A stretch of 60,000 nucleotides of DNA from Takakia lepidozioides (GCA_030704615.1 CM060732.1:70291053-70351052), one strand, 5' to 3'. Counted from the first letter of the stretch, positions 24,539 to 36,350 are shown. Numbers and translations: made by a program. The notes: generated by a model not told the origin, from the letters alone.

Positions 24539-25240
24539 TGTCGCGCACCTCACTTCGGTAAGCTCCCCTTCAAGTCATAGTTGCTAGCTTGATGCGCGCG
24601 CCTAACTCCCAACCTGGCCGCCGGACCAACTTGGAGCTTCGGCTGCTCACCAGGGCATAACGGTCCCCCTTTGATCTCCCAAAGAACCCTCCATTGATTT
24701 GGAACCAGCGGGAATTCCATTTGGTAGTTGGCAGTCCGGAACAGCTCCCCACTCTTTGGTCGCTTTCCGGCTCGCTCGCTTACTCACTAGTTTTGGTCAC
24801 CAACGGGCTTGCACCGTTCTCGGGGTTACTACTCCCCCCTATATATACTTCTGTAGCTGTCCGCGGGGGTTTCACAACCAGCCATGCTATTTTATGGCGA
24901 ACCACCACGAAAACCCTTGACTCCCGGTGATGAGTCGCGGTGAGTCTTGGCCCACTCACCACGGCCCCTATGGACCGTGATGAGTCCCAAGACTCCCCAC
25001 GACTCCCACCACGAGGTCTCCGCCCCCATGGTGAGTCCTATGCCACCACCCCTTGTGGAGCCACCCCCACCGCAACCCGGTGTGCGGGGCTCCACCTAGT
25101 GAGCGCATCCGCCTCCTTGAGTGCCTTGGGCACTCAAGGGTGCTTCAGCCCCCCCATACCTATCGCTGCTGCTGCCCCCACCACAGGGGCAGCCCCTCAT
25201 GTGTCCCGACCCCCTGCCCTCAAGGCAAAGGGCCGCGACA
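24539..25240 (-). repeat. 3' LTR of the Ty3 chromovirus
   Basis: 702 bp, TGTCGC to GCGACA. Compared with the 5' LTR it lacks about 27 bases near the CCCACTAAGTCCCGCTAAG stretch and has few substitutions. Confidence 0.95.
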
Positions 25241-26145
25241 CACACCCCTACCAACAGGGAGTCGATGTCCTCATCGACTTGTCCATTTTGTAGAAACGAA
25301 CATCCAAGTTGTGGCGTCCCACATCAAGGAGTTTGTTTCCGTACCATGGGTCCCATGGCAAAGAACCAAACCCCACACTTGACTCTACTCTCCACTAGCT
25401 AGTTTGGCCGACTTCCTCCAAGTCCCGGCCAGGGGTGGAGCCTCTCAAGCTCCTCCCAGTGCACTCTTCTTGGCCTTCTTCAAGGTCAAGGGATGATCCT
25501 CCCCGAGGATCGAATCGCCTTACTGCAACAACATTGCTTGCGATTGCTCCTGATGCCGCTTTTGGCATCACTTTGCGCAAGGGTTCACCTCGAACCCCCT
25601 TTGACTAGGAAGATAACCTTGAACCAACCGTGCGCCCCAATCACTACAATTGGGTCCGTCTTGGAATGCTGGCCTGAGGTACAGGAACACGTCGAAGCCG
25701 CACTACGACTTCATCCCGAGGCTACACGATTATAGTACGTGAACAGAAGCACATAGCTTCCGCGTTAGCCCGCACTACAAGGCAACCACCTCGGTAGCGC
25801 AGTTATAGTACGCGCACGCGCTAGGTGCGCACTAGCACGTGAACTCCCAAAGAAGGCGCATGTTTCCTTGCCCCTTGGATGGGAGTCACCCGATTTCGGC
25901 ACTGCGCAAACACACGATTAACCCAATTTACCTCTCCCACTTTTGTAAGCTAGCATGCATTCTACACACTAGCCAACCACACCATGCATCACCATTCCAA
26001 ACAAAATATGACACACAACATTTGGAACCCATTTCCTTTATAACAAATTTTTGTACAATACAAGTTTATGCAATCGGATTCCTGAGCTAGCTAAGCCGGG
26101 CTAAGCATGCATTTCCTCCCCCACGCTCCAAGGTTGATGTCCCCA
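25241..26145 (-). other. 3' untranslated region of the Ty3 chromovirus
   Basis: Non-coding stretch between the end of pol and the 3' LTR. GGTAGGGGTGTG on the minus strand, directly before the LTR, may act as the polypurine tract. A short self-complementary pattern around GTACGTGAAC and GCGCACTAGCACGTGAAC lies near 25735-25850. Confidence 0.5.
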
Positions 26146-29100
26146 TCAACACTTCTTCCGCTTTTGAGGTCGCCCTTCGAAAGCTGCAACTGCCTCGGAT
26201 GCGTTTCCCATTTCTGAGGCACGCACCCAAGATGCCTCCACATGATGATAGCCCTTCCATTTGACGAGATACTCCGTTTCTCGGTTCTTGAACCTCCTCA
26301 ACTTAAGTACTGCCTCCACCTCGTACTCAGGTTCATTTTCATGATCCAACAGCACAGGTGGCGGACGCAACACTTGATGCCGATTCGGATGCGCTTCATC
26401 TTTAAAGTAAGGCTTCAAAAGGGAGACGTGAAATACTGGATGCACCTTGCTGTTTGCCGGCAGCTCCAATTCATACACATCCTCATTCATAACCTTCCGG
26501 AAGTGAAAGGGTCCCGCATACGGAGGTACGAATTTTGGACTCACTTCCGGAGGTAGTCGGAAATTCTTGATGTTCAACCAGACCTCCGTGCCTGCCTCAA
26601 ACTTCACTTCCCTCCGCTTCCGATTCGCCTGCCTTTCATACCGTTTCCTCGCTTTGGCAATGTTGTATTTTGCGAGCTTCAACAAACGCTCGCGTTCTTC
26701 CAGTACCGCCGCTACTGTCGGTTCCTCAACGTTCTGGGCGGCCCAACTTGTCGGCACCAGAGGTGCTTTTCCATAGACCAATACGAAAAGGAAAACTCCC
26801 GTTGCGGAGTGTTCTGTGTTATTATAACAGAACTCTACCGCGTCTAAGTGTTCCACCCAGTCTGATTGGTCTGCCGACACGTAATTCCGCAAGATCTGCT
26901 TCACTACGGAATTCACTCTTTCCGTTTGGCCGTCGGTCGTAGGTCGGAAGGCGGTGCTCATCTTCAGCCTCGTCCCCATCTTCTTCCAAAGTGTCCTCCA
27001 AAATTTACTCGTAAACTTTGGATCGCGGTCCGAGACAATATCCTTCGGGACTCCATGATGTTTTAAGACGTGGGCGAAGTAAAGTCACCTTGTCTCTTGC
27101 GCCGTTGCCGTCTCCTTGGTGGGGATGAAATGGCCCATTTTACTGAACCTATCCACCACCACCATGATTGCATCGAATCCTTTTGATAGCGGCATAGCAG
27201 CCATGAAATCCATCGAGACGCTTTCCCAAGTCCCCTCTGGAATCGGCAAGGGTTGCAACAGCCCCGCTTGCTTTTTGTACTCGCTCCGGTTTTGTTGGCA
27301 TGTGGTGCATGTCTTGACATACTTCTCTGCCTCCTCCCTCAGTTTGGGCCAGAAATACTCTTTCTTCAAGAGTGCCGCAGTGCGCTTGGCTCCGCCGTGG
27401 CCCGCAAGCGGGCTATCATGGCATTCTCTCAAGAGACTATCTCTGCTCCCTCCCTTCAGCACGTAGAGACGCTTTTGCTTATACCGGAGCAGTCCATTTT
27501 GCAAGTGGAATTGCGATTTAACCCCCCTCCTCAAGTCCTGCATCACGGACTTCGCCAGCTCATCCTTCTGGTAAGCCTTCCGGATCTTCCTTTGGAGCGC
27601 CGTCTCGCCCCTGTACACCAACAAGAGCTGCTGCTTTCTACTTAAAGCATCGGCCACCACATTGTCACGTCCCGGTTGGTAATGGATATCCACGTCAAAC
27701 ACCGCCAAAGTATCTTGCCACCTAAGTTGTTTTGGGGACAACTTGGGCTGCGTGGCAAAATACTTCACCGTAACATTGTCCGTGAGCACCTTCACTGGGT
27801 TGGAACCAACATAGTGGCGCCAAAGCTCAAGACAGTGCACCACCGCCTTCATCTCTTTATCGTGCGTCGGCCACCGTCGCTCCACTTCGTTCAGTTTCTT
27901 ATTTTCGTAAGCCACTGGACGTCCATCTTACATCAGTACACCCCCAATCACAAAGTCCGACGCATCTGTATGAATCTCAAACGGTCGATCGAACTCCGGG
28001 ATTTTCAAGACTGGAGCTTCCGCCATCCGCTGCTTCAATTCAGCAAAAGCTTGGCCACACAAGGTGTTCCATACCCAAGGTCTGACAACGGCCCCGCGAT
28101 CTTGGCGAAATTTCTCACATACTTCCGGTAATAGGAGGCGAGTCCTAGGAATGATCGCACTCCCGGGACCGAAGTCGGAGGCTCCCAGTCCAAGATCGCC
28201 CTCACCTTTCTGTCATCCATTTTGATCCCATCCTGTGTAATCACATGCCCCAGGAACTCTACTTTTATGACCCCGAATTCGCACTTTGAAGCTTTGGCAT
28301 ACAGCTTCCCTTCCCGCAATTCTGGAACACCCTTTTGAGGTGCTCCAGGTGCTCCTCCTTTGTTTTCGAATACACCAAGATGTCGTCGATGTACACGATC
28401 ACAAAGTCATCCAACCACTCCTGGAAAAGGCTGTTCATCAGCGTGCTAAAGGTCGCGGGTGCATTGGTGAGCCCAAAAGGCATCACCAAGAACTCATATG
28501 AACCATACCTTGTCCTGCACGCGGTCTTCTCCTCATCTCCTTCCGCCACTCGAATTTGATGATAGCCGGAGCGCAGATCGATCTGGCTGAAATACTTCGC
28601 TTTTGCCAACCGATCGAAAAGGTCGTCGATCCTTGGCAAAGGATACCGGTTTTTGATAGTCACCTTATTCAAAGCCCTGTAATCGACACACATCTGCAGC
28701 GTCCCATCCTTCTTATCTGCGAATAGCACCGGGGCTCCGTAAGGTGACTTACTCGGCCGGATGTACCCCTTTGACATTAGATCTTTGAGCTGAGTCTTCA
28801 GCTCGACCAACTCTCTGTGGCTCAACCGGTAGGGCGCCTTGGCAGGCGGTTCCGATCCCGGTATCACCTCAATCTTGTGGTCAACTCCTCTTCGCGGTGG
28901 CAAGCCGCTTGGTAAATCCTCCGGCATCACATCCTGGTATCTCTCCAAAATCCCCTTGATCCAATCTGGGCTCGGCTCCCCATCACCTTCTCCTTCACTT
29001 CTCTAATGTAAAGCAAAAAGTGGGGCTCGTGTGCCTCCTCCACGGCCCACTCCCTTGCTGACAGAAGGTTTATTCGCCCTCCCACGGGTTTGGGCGTTTC

Positions 29101-29553
29101 CAACACTCGTAAGACTTCGCCACCATCCCCACATGGTAGCGTGACTACTCTTTTGCAGCCATTTATGACCGCTCCGGATTTGCTCAAAAAGGTCATCCCC
29201 AAAATGAGATCCACTCCATCGATCTCGCAAATGGTGAAGTTCTCACGTCCTTCCCATTTCCCCACTTGAAGAGGGACATCGAACGCCAACCTCGTCGCCA
29301 ATTGCGATTCTCCTTTGGCAGAACGCACCTCAATAGAGGCCCCCACGTCACTTGTCGGGAGTCCCAGGTTTTGTGCCGTTGCCGGTGTCATGAAGGAGTG
29401 CGACGCTCCTGTGTCCACCAACAATGACACGTTAGTTCCGGATATTATCCCATCCACGAACAATGACTGACTCCCTTTACGTAAGGCGCCAGTTTCCTGA
29501 TACAATTCACAAGAAAATTTGTCTACCTTGCAAGTCCTGGCGACCACCGCTTC
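26146..29553 (-). pseudogene. Ty3 chromovirus pol polyprotein (protease, RT, RNase H, integrase, chromodomain)
   Basis: Read on the minus strand from 29553. The aspartic protease has LLVDTGASHSFM and LILGMTFL. The reverse transcriptase contains [16 protein letters not shown], the conserved [13 protein letters not shown] and the catalytic [11 protein letters not shown] near 28383. RNase H begins EIHTDASDF. The integrase has a HHCC finger (H-AGHGG, CTTCQQN) and core MDFMAAMPLSKGFDAIMVVV with GQTERVNSVVKQ. The chromodomain near 26300 reads EVEAVLKLRRFKNRETEYLV then KWKGYHHVEASW. Frameshifts lie near 28319 and 28035, a stop near 27929, and a TGA splits the integrase near 27085. The chromodomain is thought to guide insertion to marked chromatin. 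Confidence 0.93.
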
Positions 29554-30253
29554 TGTCGCGCACCTTACTTCGGTAAGCTCCCCCCACAAGTCATAGTTAC
29601 TCGCTTTGATGCGCGCGCCTGACTCCCAACCGGCTGCCGGGCCAACTTGGAGCTTCGGCTGCTCACCGGGACATAACGGTCCCCCTTTGCTCTCCCGAAA
29701 GACCCTCCACCTATTTGGGCCTAGTGGAATTCCCTTTGGTAGATGGCAGTCCGGAACAGCTCCCCACTCTTTGGTCGTTTTCCGGCTCGCTCGCTTACTC
29801 ACTAGTTTTTGGTCACCAACGGGTTTGCACCGTTCTCGGGGTTACTACTCCCTATATATACTTCTGTAGCTGTCCGCGGGGGTTTCACAACCAGCCATGC
29901 CATTTTATGGCGAACCACCACGAAGACCCTCGATTCCCGGTGGTGAGTCGTGGTGAGTCTTGGCCCGCTCACCACGGCCCCTATGGACCGTGATGAGTCC
30001 CAAGACTCCCCACGACTCCCACCACGAGGTCTCCGCCCCCATGGTGAGTCCTATGCCACCACCCCTTGTGGAGCCACCCCCACCGCAACCCGGTGTGCGG
30101 GGCTCCACCTAGTGAGCGCCTCCGCTTCCCTGAGTGCCTTGGGCACTCAAGGGTGCTTCAGCCCCCCCATACCTATCGCTGCCGCTGCCCCCACCACAGG
30201 GGCAGCCCCTCATGTGTCCCGACCCCCTGCCCTCAAGGCAAAGGGCCGCGACA
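29554..30253 (-). repeat. nested solo LTR inside the Ty3 chromovirus
   Basis: A 700-bp copy of the same LTR family is flanked by a perfect 5-bp target duplication GCTTC (29549-29553 and 30254-30258). It interrupts the reading frame between the zinc knuckle and protease. A solo LTR with intact target duplication shows insertion of a full element followed by LTR-LTR recombination. Confidence 0.95.
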
Positions 30254-30258
30254 GCTTC

Positions 30259-31391
30259 CACCAAGCGACTGATGGTATCTTCCGACAGCTCTGTGGTCGC
30301 CCGAGTCATGTTCAATTGCCGGGGCTTCGTGCACTTCTTGGCCATGTGCCCGGGCTCCCTGCAATTGAAACACACTCCATCAAAGGTCGCCTTCTGTCCG
30401 CCATAGGCCGCTCCACCCACTTTTCCTTTTGAAGCACCGGGTGCCGCCTTGACTTGTGAAGGCCCTCACTTCGTTTTCCACGTGCCATTGTCGCCGCGTG
30501 GCCTATCCCACTTCTTTTCCGGTCGGAAGGCGTCACCTTCCCGCCGGGTCTTCTTGTGGTTCAGCTCCGTACGGCCTTGTCTTTCATCCCTAGGGACATC
30601 CGAGAAACATTCAGCCCTCTCAATTGCCTCGTTCAAAGTCTTAGGTGGCTTCTCCTTCAACTTCCGCCTAGCCCATGGGGCCAGTCCCGCCACAAAGTTG
30701 AAGACCATTTCTGGTTCTGCCATGTCCGCGACTTCGAGCAACAGCACATTGAAAGCCTGGACATATCCCCGAATGTCATCTGTTTGCTTCAAATTCCTCA
30801 TCTTGTCCCGGGCAAGCCAGGACGCGTTGAGGGGCACAAACTGCCTTTTCATCAATTCCTTGAACCCACTCCAATTCAAGGTTTCCGGGCTTGGACCTCG
30901 GTCGTGAAGCGTTTCTGCCACCATTGTTGAGCATAGCCTCTTAAATAAGTGGGAGCCACTTCCACCCGGTCCTCGTCACTCAACTTGGCCGCCCGGAAGT
31001 ACTGCTCTAGCTCCAGGAGCTAGGTGTTGAGTGCCTTCCGATTTCGGACGCCCTCGAAGGTGCCGGGTTCCTTAGGCTTCACCTTAAATTTTGCCTTAGT
31101 GGGAGTGGCATTAGCCGCCTTCAACACGTCTTTCAACGTCCCGCCAAATTGCGCCAACAACCCTTCCCAAAAGGCTGTCGGCATGGGAGGCATATGTTGG
31201 TTGGTCGGAGCTCTCAGGGATTCCTCGGGCTCCGACTCCTCAGATTCCTCCCGCTCTTGAGCGGCCTCGTTTTCGGAGACATGCATCGCTTCCTCAAACG
31301 GCCGCCTCGGTGACACGTCGCCCCCATTGGGCTCACCAGGATCATCATCTTTTGGGCCGTTCCGCTTTCGCTTTGGTTTGCCCGACCCCAT
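30259..31391 (-). pseudogene. Ty3 chromovirus gag (broken)
   Basis: The capsid-type protein starts with ATG at 31391, reading MGSGKPKRKRNGPKDDD. An acidic, Pro-rich N-terminus leads to LLELEQYFRAAKLSDEDRV and YLRGYAQQWWQKRF after an in-frame stop near 31020. Then a frame change gives FKELMKRQFVPLNASWLARD and DDIRGYVQAFNVLLLEVAD, typical of the retrotransposon gag domain. The nucleocapsid knuckle CFNCREPGHMAKKC lies near 30335-30380. It packages element RNA. At least two lesions make it non-functional. Confidence 0.9.
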
Positions 31392-31432
31392 GATGAGGCC
31401 AATCCCAAGGACGATCACGTACTGAACTCTAA

Positions 31433-31445
31433 GCTCTGATACCAA
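31433..31445 (-). promoter_or_regulatory. primer-binding site
   Basis: On the minus strand TTGGTATCAGAGC directly follows the 5' LTR. TGGTATCAGAGC is the usual plant site complementary to the 3' end of initiator methionine tRNA. Confidence 0.9.
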
Positions 31446-31446
31446 G

Positions 31447-32175
31447 TGTCGCGCACCTCACTTCGGTAAGCTCCCCTTCAAGTCATAGTTGCTAGCTTGA
31501 TGCGCGCTCCTAACTCCCAACCTGGCCGCCGGACCAACTTGGAGCTTCGGCTGCTCACCAGGGCATAACGGTCCCCCTTTGATCTCCCAAAGAACCCTCC
31601 ACTGATTTGGAACCAGCGGGAATTCCATTTGGTAGTTGGCAGTCCGGAACAGCTCCCCACTCTTTGGTCGCTTTCCGGCTCGCTCGCTTACTCACTAGTT
31701 TTTGGTCACCAACGGGCTTGCACCGTTCTCGGGGTTACTACTCCCCCCTATATATACTTCTGTAGCTGTCCGCGGGGGTTTCACAACCAGCCATGCTATT
31801 TTATGGCGTACCACCACGAAAACCCTCGACTCCCGGTGATGAGTCGCGGTGAGTCTTGGCCCACTCACCACGGCCCTATGGACCGTGATGAGTCCCAAGA
31901 CTCCCCACGACTCCCACCACAAGGTCTCCGCCCCCATGGTGAGTCCTATGCCACCCCCACTAAGTCCCGCTAAGCTACCACCACCCCTTGTGGAGCCACC
32001 CCCACCGCAACCCGGTGTGCGGGGCTCCACCTAGTGAGCGCCTCCGCCTCCTTGAGTGCCTTGGGCACTCAAGGGTGCTTCAGCCCCCCCATACCTATCG
32101 CTGCCGCTGCCCCCACCACGGGGGCAGCCCCTCATGTGTCCCGACCCCCTGCCCTCAAGGCAAAGGGCCGCGACA
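31447..32175 (-). repeat. 5' LTR of the Ty3 chromovirus
   Basis: 729 bp with TG...CA ends. It contains a TATATATA-like sequence at about 31749-31758, plausible as the LTR promoter. Confidence 0.95.
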
Positions 32176-32180
32176 CATGA

Positions 32181-33020
32181 TGCTCAGAGAGGTGCACTAT
32201 GGGCAGTGAGGTGGGAGATGACCAGAGAGGTGCGGGAAACACAATCTACAAGTGAGAGGTATGGAGATAGAAGTTTGAACAGTGTGAACTCAGACCTTAT
32301 ATAGAGGTGGAAACCAGGTTGCCCGCTGGAACCCCTCCAATGGGATAGTGCGATACATTGTCTCGCGGATCGATTTTCGGCGCCGTTGATATCCGATATC
32401 GCCACAATCGAACGGTTCTGGCGGGTGCAGGAGTGCACTCCTTGAGCGATTTCGGAAATGAGTGTAATTTACTGGTAGAACCCTATGTCACAATTATGAT
32501 GCCAGAACAATAACGGTGGTTCAATGGTTTCGTACTCGTGCTTATAAAACAGTACGTATTTCGCATTCAATGTTGTCCTCGTGGATCAAGGCCTGACGCC
32601 GTTGATAAGCATTTCATGAAATCGGGCGGCTATGACACTCGGCAGAGAATGCGGCGGGCGTAAATGAATGAGAGAGGAAATATTCCACGCCTTAATCCGC
32701 CGAATGTAGACACTGTCAGGAGCAATAATTCCAAGCGGCAAAACGCCACAGTAGGATCTGACTTATACGATAAATAATTTATCGTCATGTGTGGGGTGTG
32801 GGAAATATCCCGCGAGGTTATAATTGTTGATCCAGTGCAAGGGATCATTAAATTCATATTTTCTCGTTCATTCATCTTTTTTTTTCATTTCATCTAATCA
32901 TTCGTCAAATGGATGGGCAGAATGGAAATGTAAATTGGATGATATTTGCATGGATGTTGGATGGAACACGCGTGACCGTTTGATTTTGAAAAGACGCGAT
33001 GGTTCAGATCCTCTGCGACC
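32181..33020. other. spacer between the Ty3 element and the SPxY gene
   Basis: No gene is recognised. The GCGGATCGATTTTCGGCGCC stretch near 32366 and the AT-rich 32750-32900 stretch show no known feature. Confidence 0.4.
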
Positions 33021-33025
33021 GCACC

Positions 33026-33334
33026 ATATAAGGGGTGTGCTCGTTCAGCCCACCCTTTCGGCACTCCATTGTGTACGCGGAAGTGGTAAGAGAGGCGAGT
33101 GCTAGAAAAAAGACAGTTTTGTGGAGGGGAGAGCGTGAAGAGCAGAGAGCGCGCTGTGAGAGGAGAGAGAAGAGAGCGTGCAGTTCAGTGCAGCGTGAGA
33201 GTGCACTGGAGGGAAGCGGACAGACAACGGATTCAAGCGCAGATAGGAGACGGGAGGGAAGCAGAGCGGAGGGGAGAGCAAAGCGGTGGAAGCTTAAGGG
33301 TCAGGCGTTTCAGGTCATCAACAGAGGCACCGAT
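33026..33334 (+). promoter_or_regulatory. candidate TATA box and 5' leader of the SPxY-repeat gene
   Basis: ATATAAGG at 33026-33033 lies about 300 bases before the candidate start at 33335. The stretch between is GA-rich and reads like an untranslated leader. The TATA placement is inference. Confidence 0.45.
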
Positions 33335-34749
33335 ATGGCTCAGGCATCCAGCAGGTAATCTTTTTGTTTACTGTTTCTCTCAGGTTCGATGTGATTCTCT
33401 TTGGCTCGCTCTGGTTTGTTTTGTTTTGCAGGTTTGTTGTTGTTATGTTGTTTCAGTTTGTTCCTGTGCTTGTTGATTTGTTTGTTGATTTGCTTTTGTT
33501 TTTGTTTTGCTGTTGTTTTTGTTTTACTGCTTGTTGGTCAACATCGCCCATGTCGCTGTAGGATTGCTTTTGTTTCCTCACTCGTTTTCGTTCCAGAGGT
33601 TATAGAGCACCACTTGTTTCTAGAATGTCACGTTTCGTGAGTGTGATGTCTTGTCTGATGCGGAGCATCTCATTTGTATTCATTCGTTCCAAAGTTGTTT
33701 CAATTAGTTTGAATTGATTAAAGCTGTTTAGGTGTTTCAATTCATTGTTGCTTCTCTTTTGGTGGTTTGTATGGTGGTATGTAAGGGTGGTTGGGTATGG
33801 GTGGTTGGTATGGGTGGTTTGTGGTCCTGGTTTAATGGTGCTGCTGGATTATTAGGGTTATGGATTAGGGTTATGGCGGGTTAGGATCATGGTTTTGTGC
33901 GATTGGTTTTTCGAATTTCCGATATTTGAAAACGGATTTTTCTTTGGGCCTAGGCTACTCTAGTAGACTAGTCTCCGTAGACCTCTAGACCTCTAGTAGA
34001 CCTCCATAAACTCCGGCAGGACAAACCACACGAACCTCGCCTGCCCAGTGGAGGTTCCTGCGTGTTACTATGTGAAGGCACAATATAAGGATGTATTGAG
34101 ATAGACTTATGTCGGTGCCTCCCTTGCATTGATTTTTTGTTCTGTCAGTATAAAAAGAAGGCGCGTAGGAGTGCACACGGTGGCCAAAGATGGTTCTAAG
34201 ACCGTCGTCGACATCTGTAAGAGGCCAAGGAGACAGAATCCAGTAAACATCAACGAAGCAGAAAACCAAGACGCATTACTAGTTTTGTCGAAAACAAAAA
34301 CCTTCAAGAATAGATCTGAGAATCAAATTTCAGATGTGGGCTATGACGTGCGAACTTTCATAAATCCGGGCACTGACGAATCAATGTTCGAGGGAGTTAT
34401 TCGACGGGAGACAACGGAGGAAACCGAGGAAGAGAAAAATGAAAGTGATTACTGCAATCTTCAGTCTGATTCAGATAATCACATTTCTGTAGGAGATAGT
34501 GAACAGTCCCCTGGATCCGTCATTCCGTCCTCTCCTGGATACAGTCCTGACTCTCCGCACTATCCAGTATCTATCCTTGTAATTTCTCCAGAATATGTCG
34601 CCGCTGATTCTCCAGAATACGTCCCTGCAAATTCTCCTCGGTACGTTCTTGAAGATTCTCCAGAATACATCTTTGGAGATTCTCCGACATATACCCCTAG
34701 AGAGTACTCCCCTGAAACCCTCAGGATGATTCGAGAGAGCCTACAGTAG
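33335..34749 (+). CDS. unidentified two-exon gene with SPxY (RNA polymerase CTD-like) repeats
   Basis: I propose exon 1 at 33335-33354 (MAQASS) and exon 2 at 34149-34749, joined over a 794-base intron with GTAATC donor and TTCTGTCAG acceptor. The join is in frame and gives 206 residues. The N-terminus is basic (SIKRRRVGVHTVAKDG, KRPRRQNP), the middle acidic (TTEETEEEKNESD). The C-terminal third repeats SP-x-Y spaced by about seven to eight residues: SSPGYSPDSPHYP, SPEYVAADSPEYVP, NSPRYVLEDSPEYIF, DSPTYTPREYSPE. This recalls the YSPTSPS heptads of RNA polymerase II and SP-rich tails in some large DNA viruses, but no family is assigned. The frame is intact. Palindrome 5 lies in the intron, 91 bases before the acceptor. 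Confidence 0.55.
34032..34057. repeat. 26-bp palindrome, copy 4 (intronic)
   Basis: GAACCTCGCCTG, centre CC, CAGTGGAGGTTC. One to two arm mismatches. It lies inside the proposed intron of the SPxY gene. Confidence 0.85.
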
Positions 34750-34977
34750 TTATTGTAGATATAAGAAAGTGAAGGGTTGAACCTCAACTTACAAGAATAT
34801 ATCGAGTTCTTGTAGGTATTAGGTATTCGGTATTCGAACAATTTTGAGACCGGATGATGTATGGAATGGCGAGACGAGCCTTCTCTGAATAAATATTTTT
34901 TTCTTCTTATGAGTGAAATCTTTTTTTCCTCTTGAATTGAATTCTTTTATCTGTCAGCTATGAGAGTGTGCAATGGT

Positions 34978-35003
34978 GAACCTCCATTGGACAGTAGAGG
35001 TTA
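34978..35003. repeat. 26-bp palindrome, copy 5
   Basis: GAACCTCCATTG, centre GA, then CAGTAGAGGTTA, with paired outer bases and a few mismatches. It sits between the SPxY gene and the next frame, about 230 bases after the SPxY stop. Confidence 0.85.
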
Positions 35004-35035
35004 ATGTCCTAGGAGTTTTGTATGGTTGTTATGAT

Positions 35036-35695
35036 ATGTGTCTGACGACCGAGGTGGTTTGTTCTGTCGACAACAACATCACCCCCATGGATTGTATTGT
35101 TGGAATGTGCCAACCTATCTGTGGTTCATTTGTTTATCGAAAATCTCCGAATTTCAAGAATGATCACCTGGCAATTTTTGAGGTCAACCCGGAAATCACA
35201 GAATGGGGCATTGTCCCCGTTGGAACACCTCCGGACCATAAGTTCCGGTTCCACTACAAGATTGGTGCAGAGGTCGCCAAGCTCAAATATGCAGATGTGG
35301 TCGACGTAAAGCTGGAGATGGAGGTGGAATTTCCGATGTTGGTCATTTTCATGATGAAAGATGGTAGATTTCCCATAACGTTTGGCTTCAAACTGAAGGT
35401 ACGACTTCTAAAGAAGACCATGATGAGAGAGTTCATTTGGGCGGGGTTTACATATTGCGACGAGGGTACTCAATTTACAGATGAAGGTTTTTGCATGGCT
35501 TGGGGTATTTTCTTGGATGTGCTTTACTTAAAGGGTAAGGAGATTGCAAAGACGCGGGAGGAGGTGCGAGAGCGCGGCCAAGGAAGGGAAAATGAAAATC
35601 CACTGACGCCGGTGGTGATGAGAATGAAGCCGGGACATCAGGGGGGAAGAAGAAACAAAAGGAGGAAATGGATCCCGCTTTCATGACAGATAACA
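35036..35695 (+). CDS. unidentified gene, weak sliding-clamp (PCNA) likeness
   Basis: An uninterrupted frame from the ATG at 35036 reads TTEVVCSVDNNITPMDCIVG, HLAIFEVNPEITEWGIVPVG, FHYKIGAEVAKLKYADVVDV and EVEFPMLVIFMMKDGRFPIT. The last part follows the pattern of the final strands of PCNA, where a F-x-x-x-Y segment precedes alternating hydrophobics and a Pro-hydrophobic-Val-x-Tyr/Phe run. An insertion of about three residues is needed, so the match is weak. A possible donor (AAG then GTACGA) at about 35399 suggests the frame after it may be intronic. The next exon-like frame begins near 35640. I cannot confirm function. Confidence 0.35.
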
Positions 35696-35801
35696 AGAAA
35701 CCCACGGCTGCAGACATCTTAGACAAAGAGAAGTGTGAGAAGATGCAGGAGAGGCTGGAGCAAGACTACAAGGACATGTTTCCTTTTAGGTTTGAGGCAA
35801 C

Positions 35802-36348
35802 TGTCGTGCGCATACATATCGCTACATAATTACATCGCTGTCCAAAACCACACAATATATGTGCACACCAAACACTAATCTATCACTAGTCCACCACTAG
35901 TGCACCACTAGGCTGCCACTAGACAACCACTAGTCACCACTAGTGCAGCCACTAGTCCACCACTAGGTTGCCACTAGCCACCACTAGTGCAGCCACTAGT
36001 CCATCACTAGGCTGCCACTAGTCCATCACAATGATAAGGAAAGGAATGATACAAGCATACAAGCTCTCTCAAACTCACACACTCGCACATGAAAACATCA
36101 CTCATATATTAAGTCGAGCCAAGTGCACCCCACGCCATGGGGAATCCACACTACGGCGCCATAGCTAGACGCGGTGAGGCTCAATTCGAGAAAGATGAGC
36201 CCACCGCGATTTGCCGTGAAGATAACAACACCAGGTGCCCAAATATGTATTGGCCCCTGGATTGACACTTGGGTCAATCCCAAATGTCAATATATAAAAG
36301 CTAGCTATTTCCTAGCTAACTTCACACCAGTGGTAAAATAACTTGATA
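35802..36348 (-). repeat. LTR of the PHD-type Ty3 element
   Basis: 547 bp. The first third is a minisatellite of CCACTAG-type units (CCACCACTAGTGCACCACTAG and variants). The rest matches the right-end piece at 40923-41204. Confidence 0.85.
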
Positions 36349-36350
36349 GC

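Larger units (their letters stand above)
24539..32175 (-). mobile_element. Ty3-type chromovirus LTR retrotransposon
   Basis: The 7637-bp element is bounded by TGTCGC and GCGACA, with the perfect 5-bp target duplication CATGA at 24534-24538 and 32176-32180. Coding is on the minus strand, so the right LTR (31447-32175) is the 5' LTR. A primer-binding site follows it. The order is gag with a CCHC knuckle, protease, reverse transcriptase, RNase H, integrase and chromodomain. A solo LTR of the same family is inserted between the knuckle and protease. Several stops and frameshifts break gag and pol, yet the two LTRs remain very similar, so the insertion is fairly young. Confidence 0.97.

Noticed and set aside
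24940-25402. Plus-strand frames repeated at 24.9, 29.9 and 31.8 kb
   Set aside because: They are the same LTR sequence read as protein; LTRs are non-coding.
34973-35035. In-frame upstream extension of the clamp-like gene (NLHWTVEV)
   Set aside because: The residues come from the palindrome itself; the ATG at 35036 after it is preferred.
35877-36010. CRISPR-like array of CCACTAG units
   Set aside because: The units are short, irregular and without spacers, and lie inside an LTR of a plant element.
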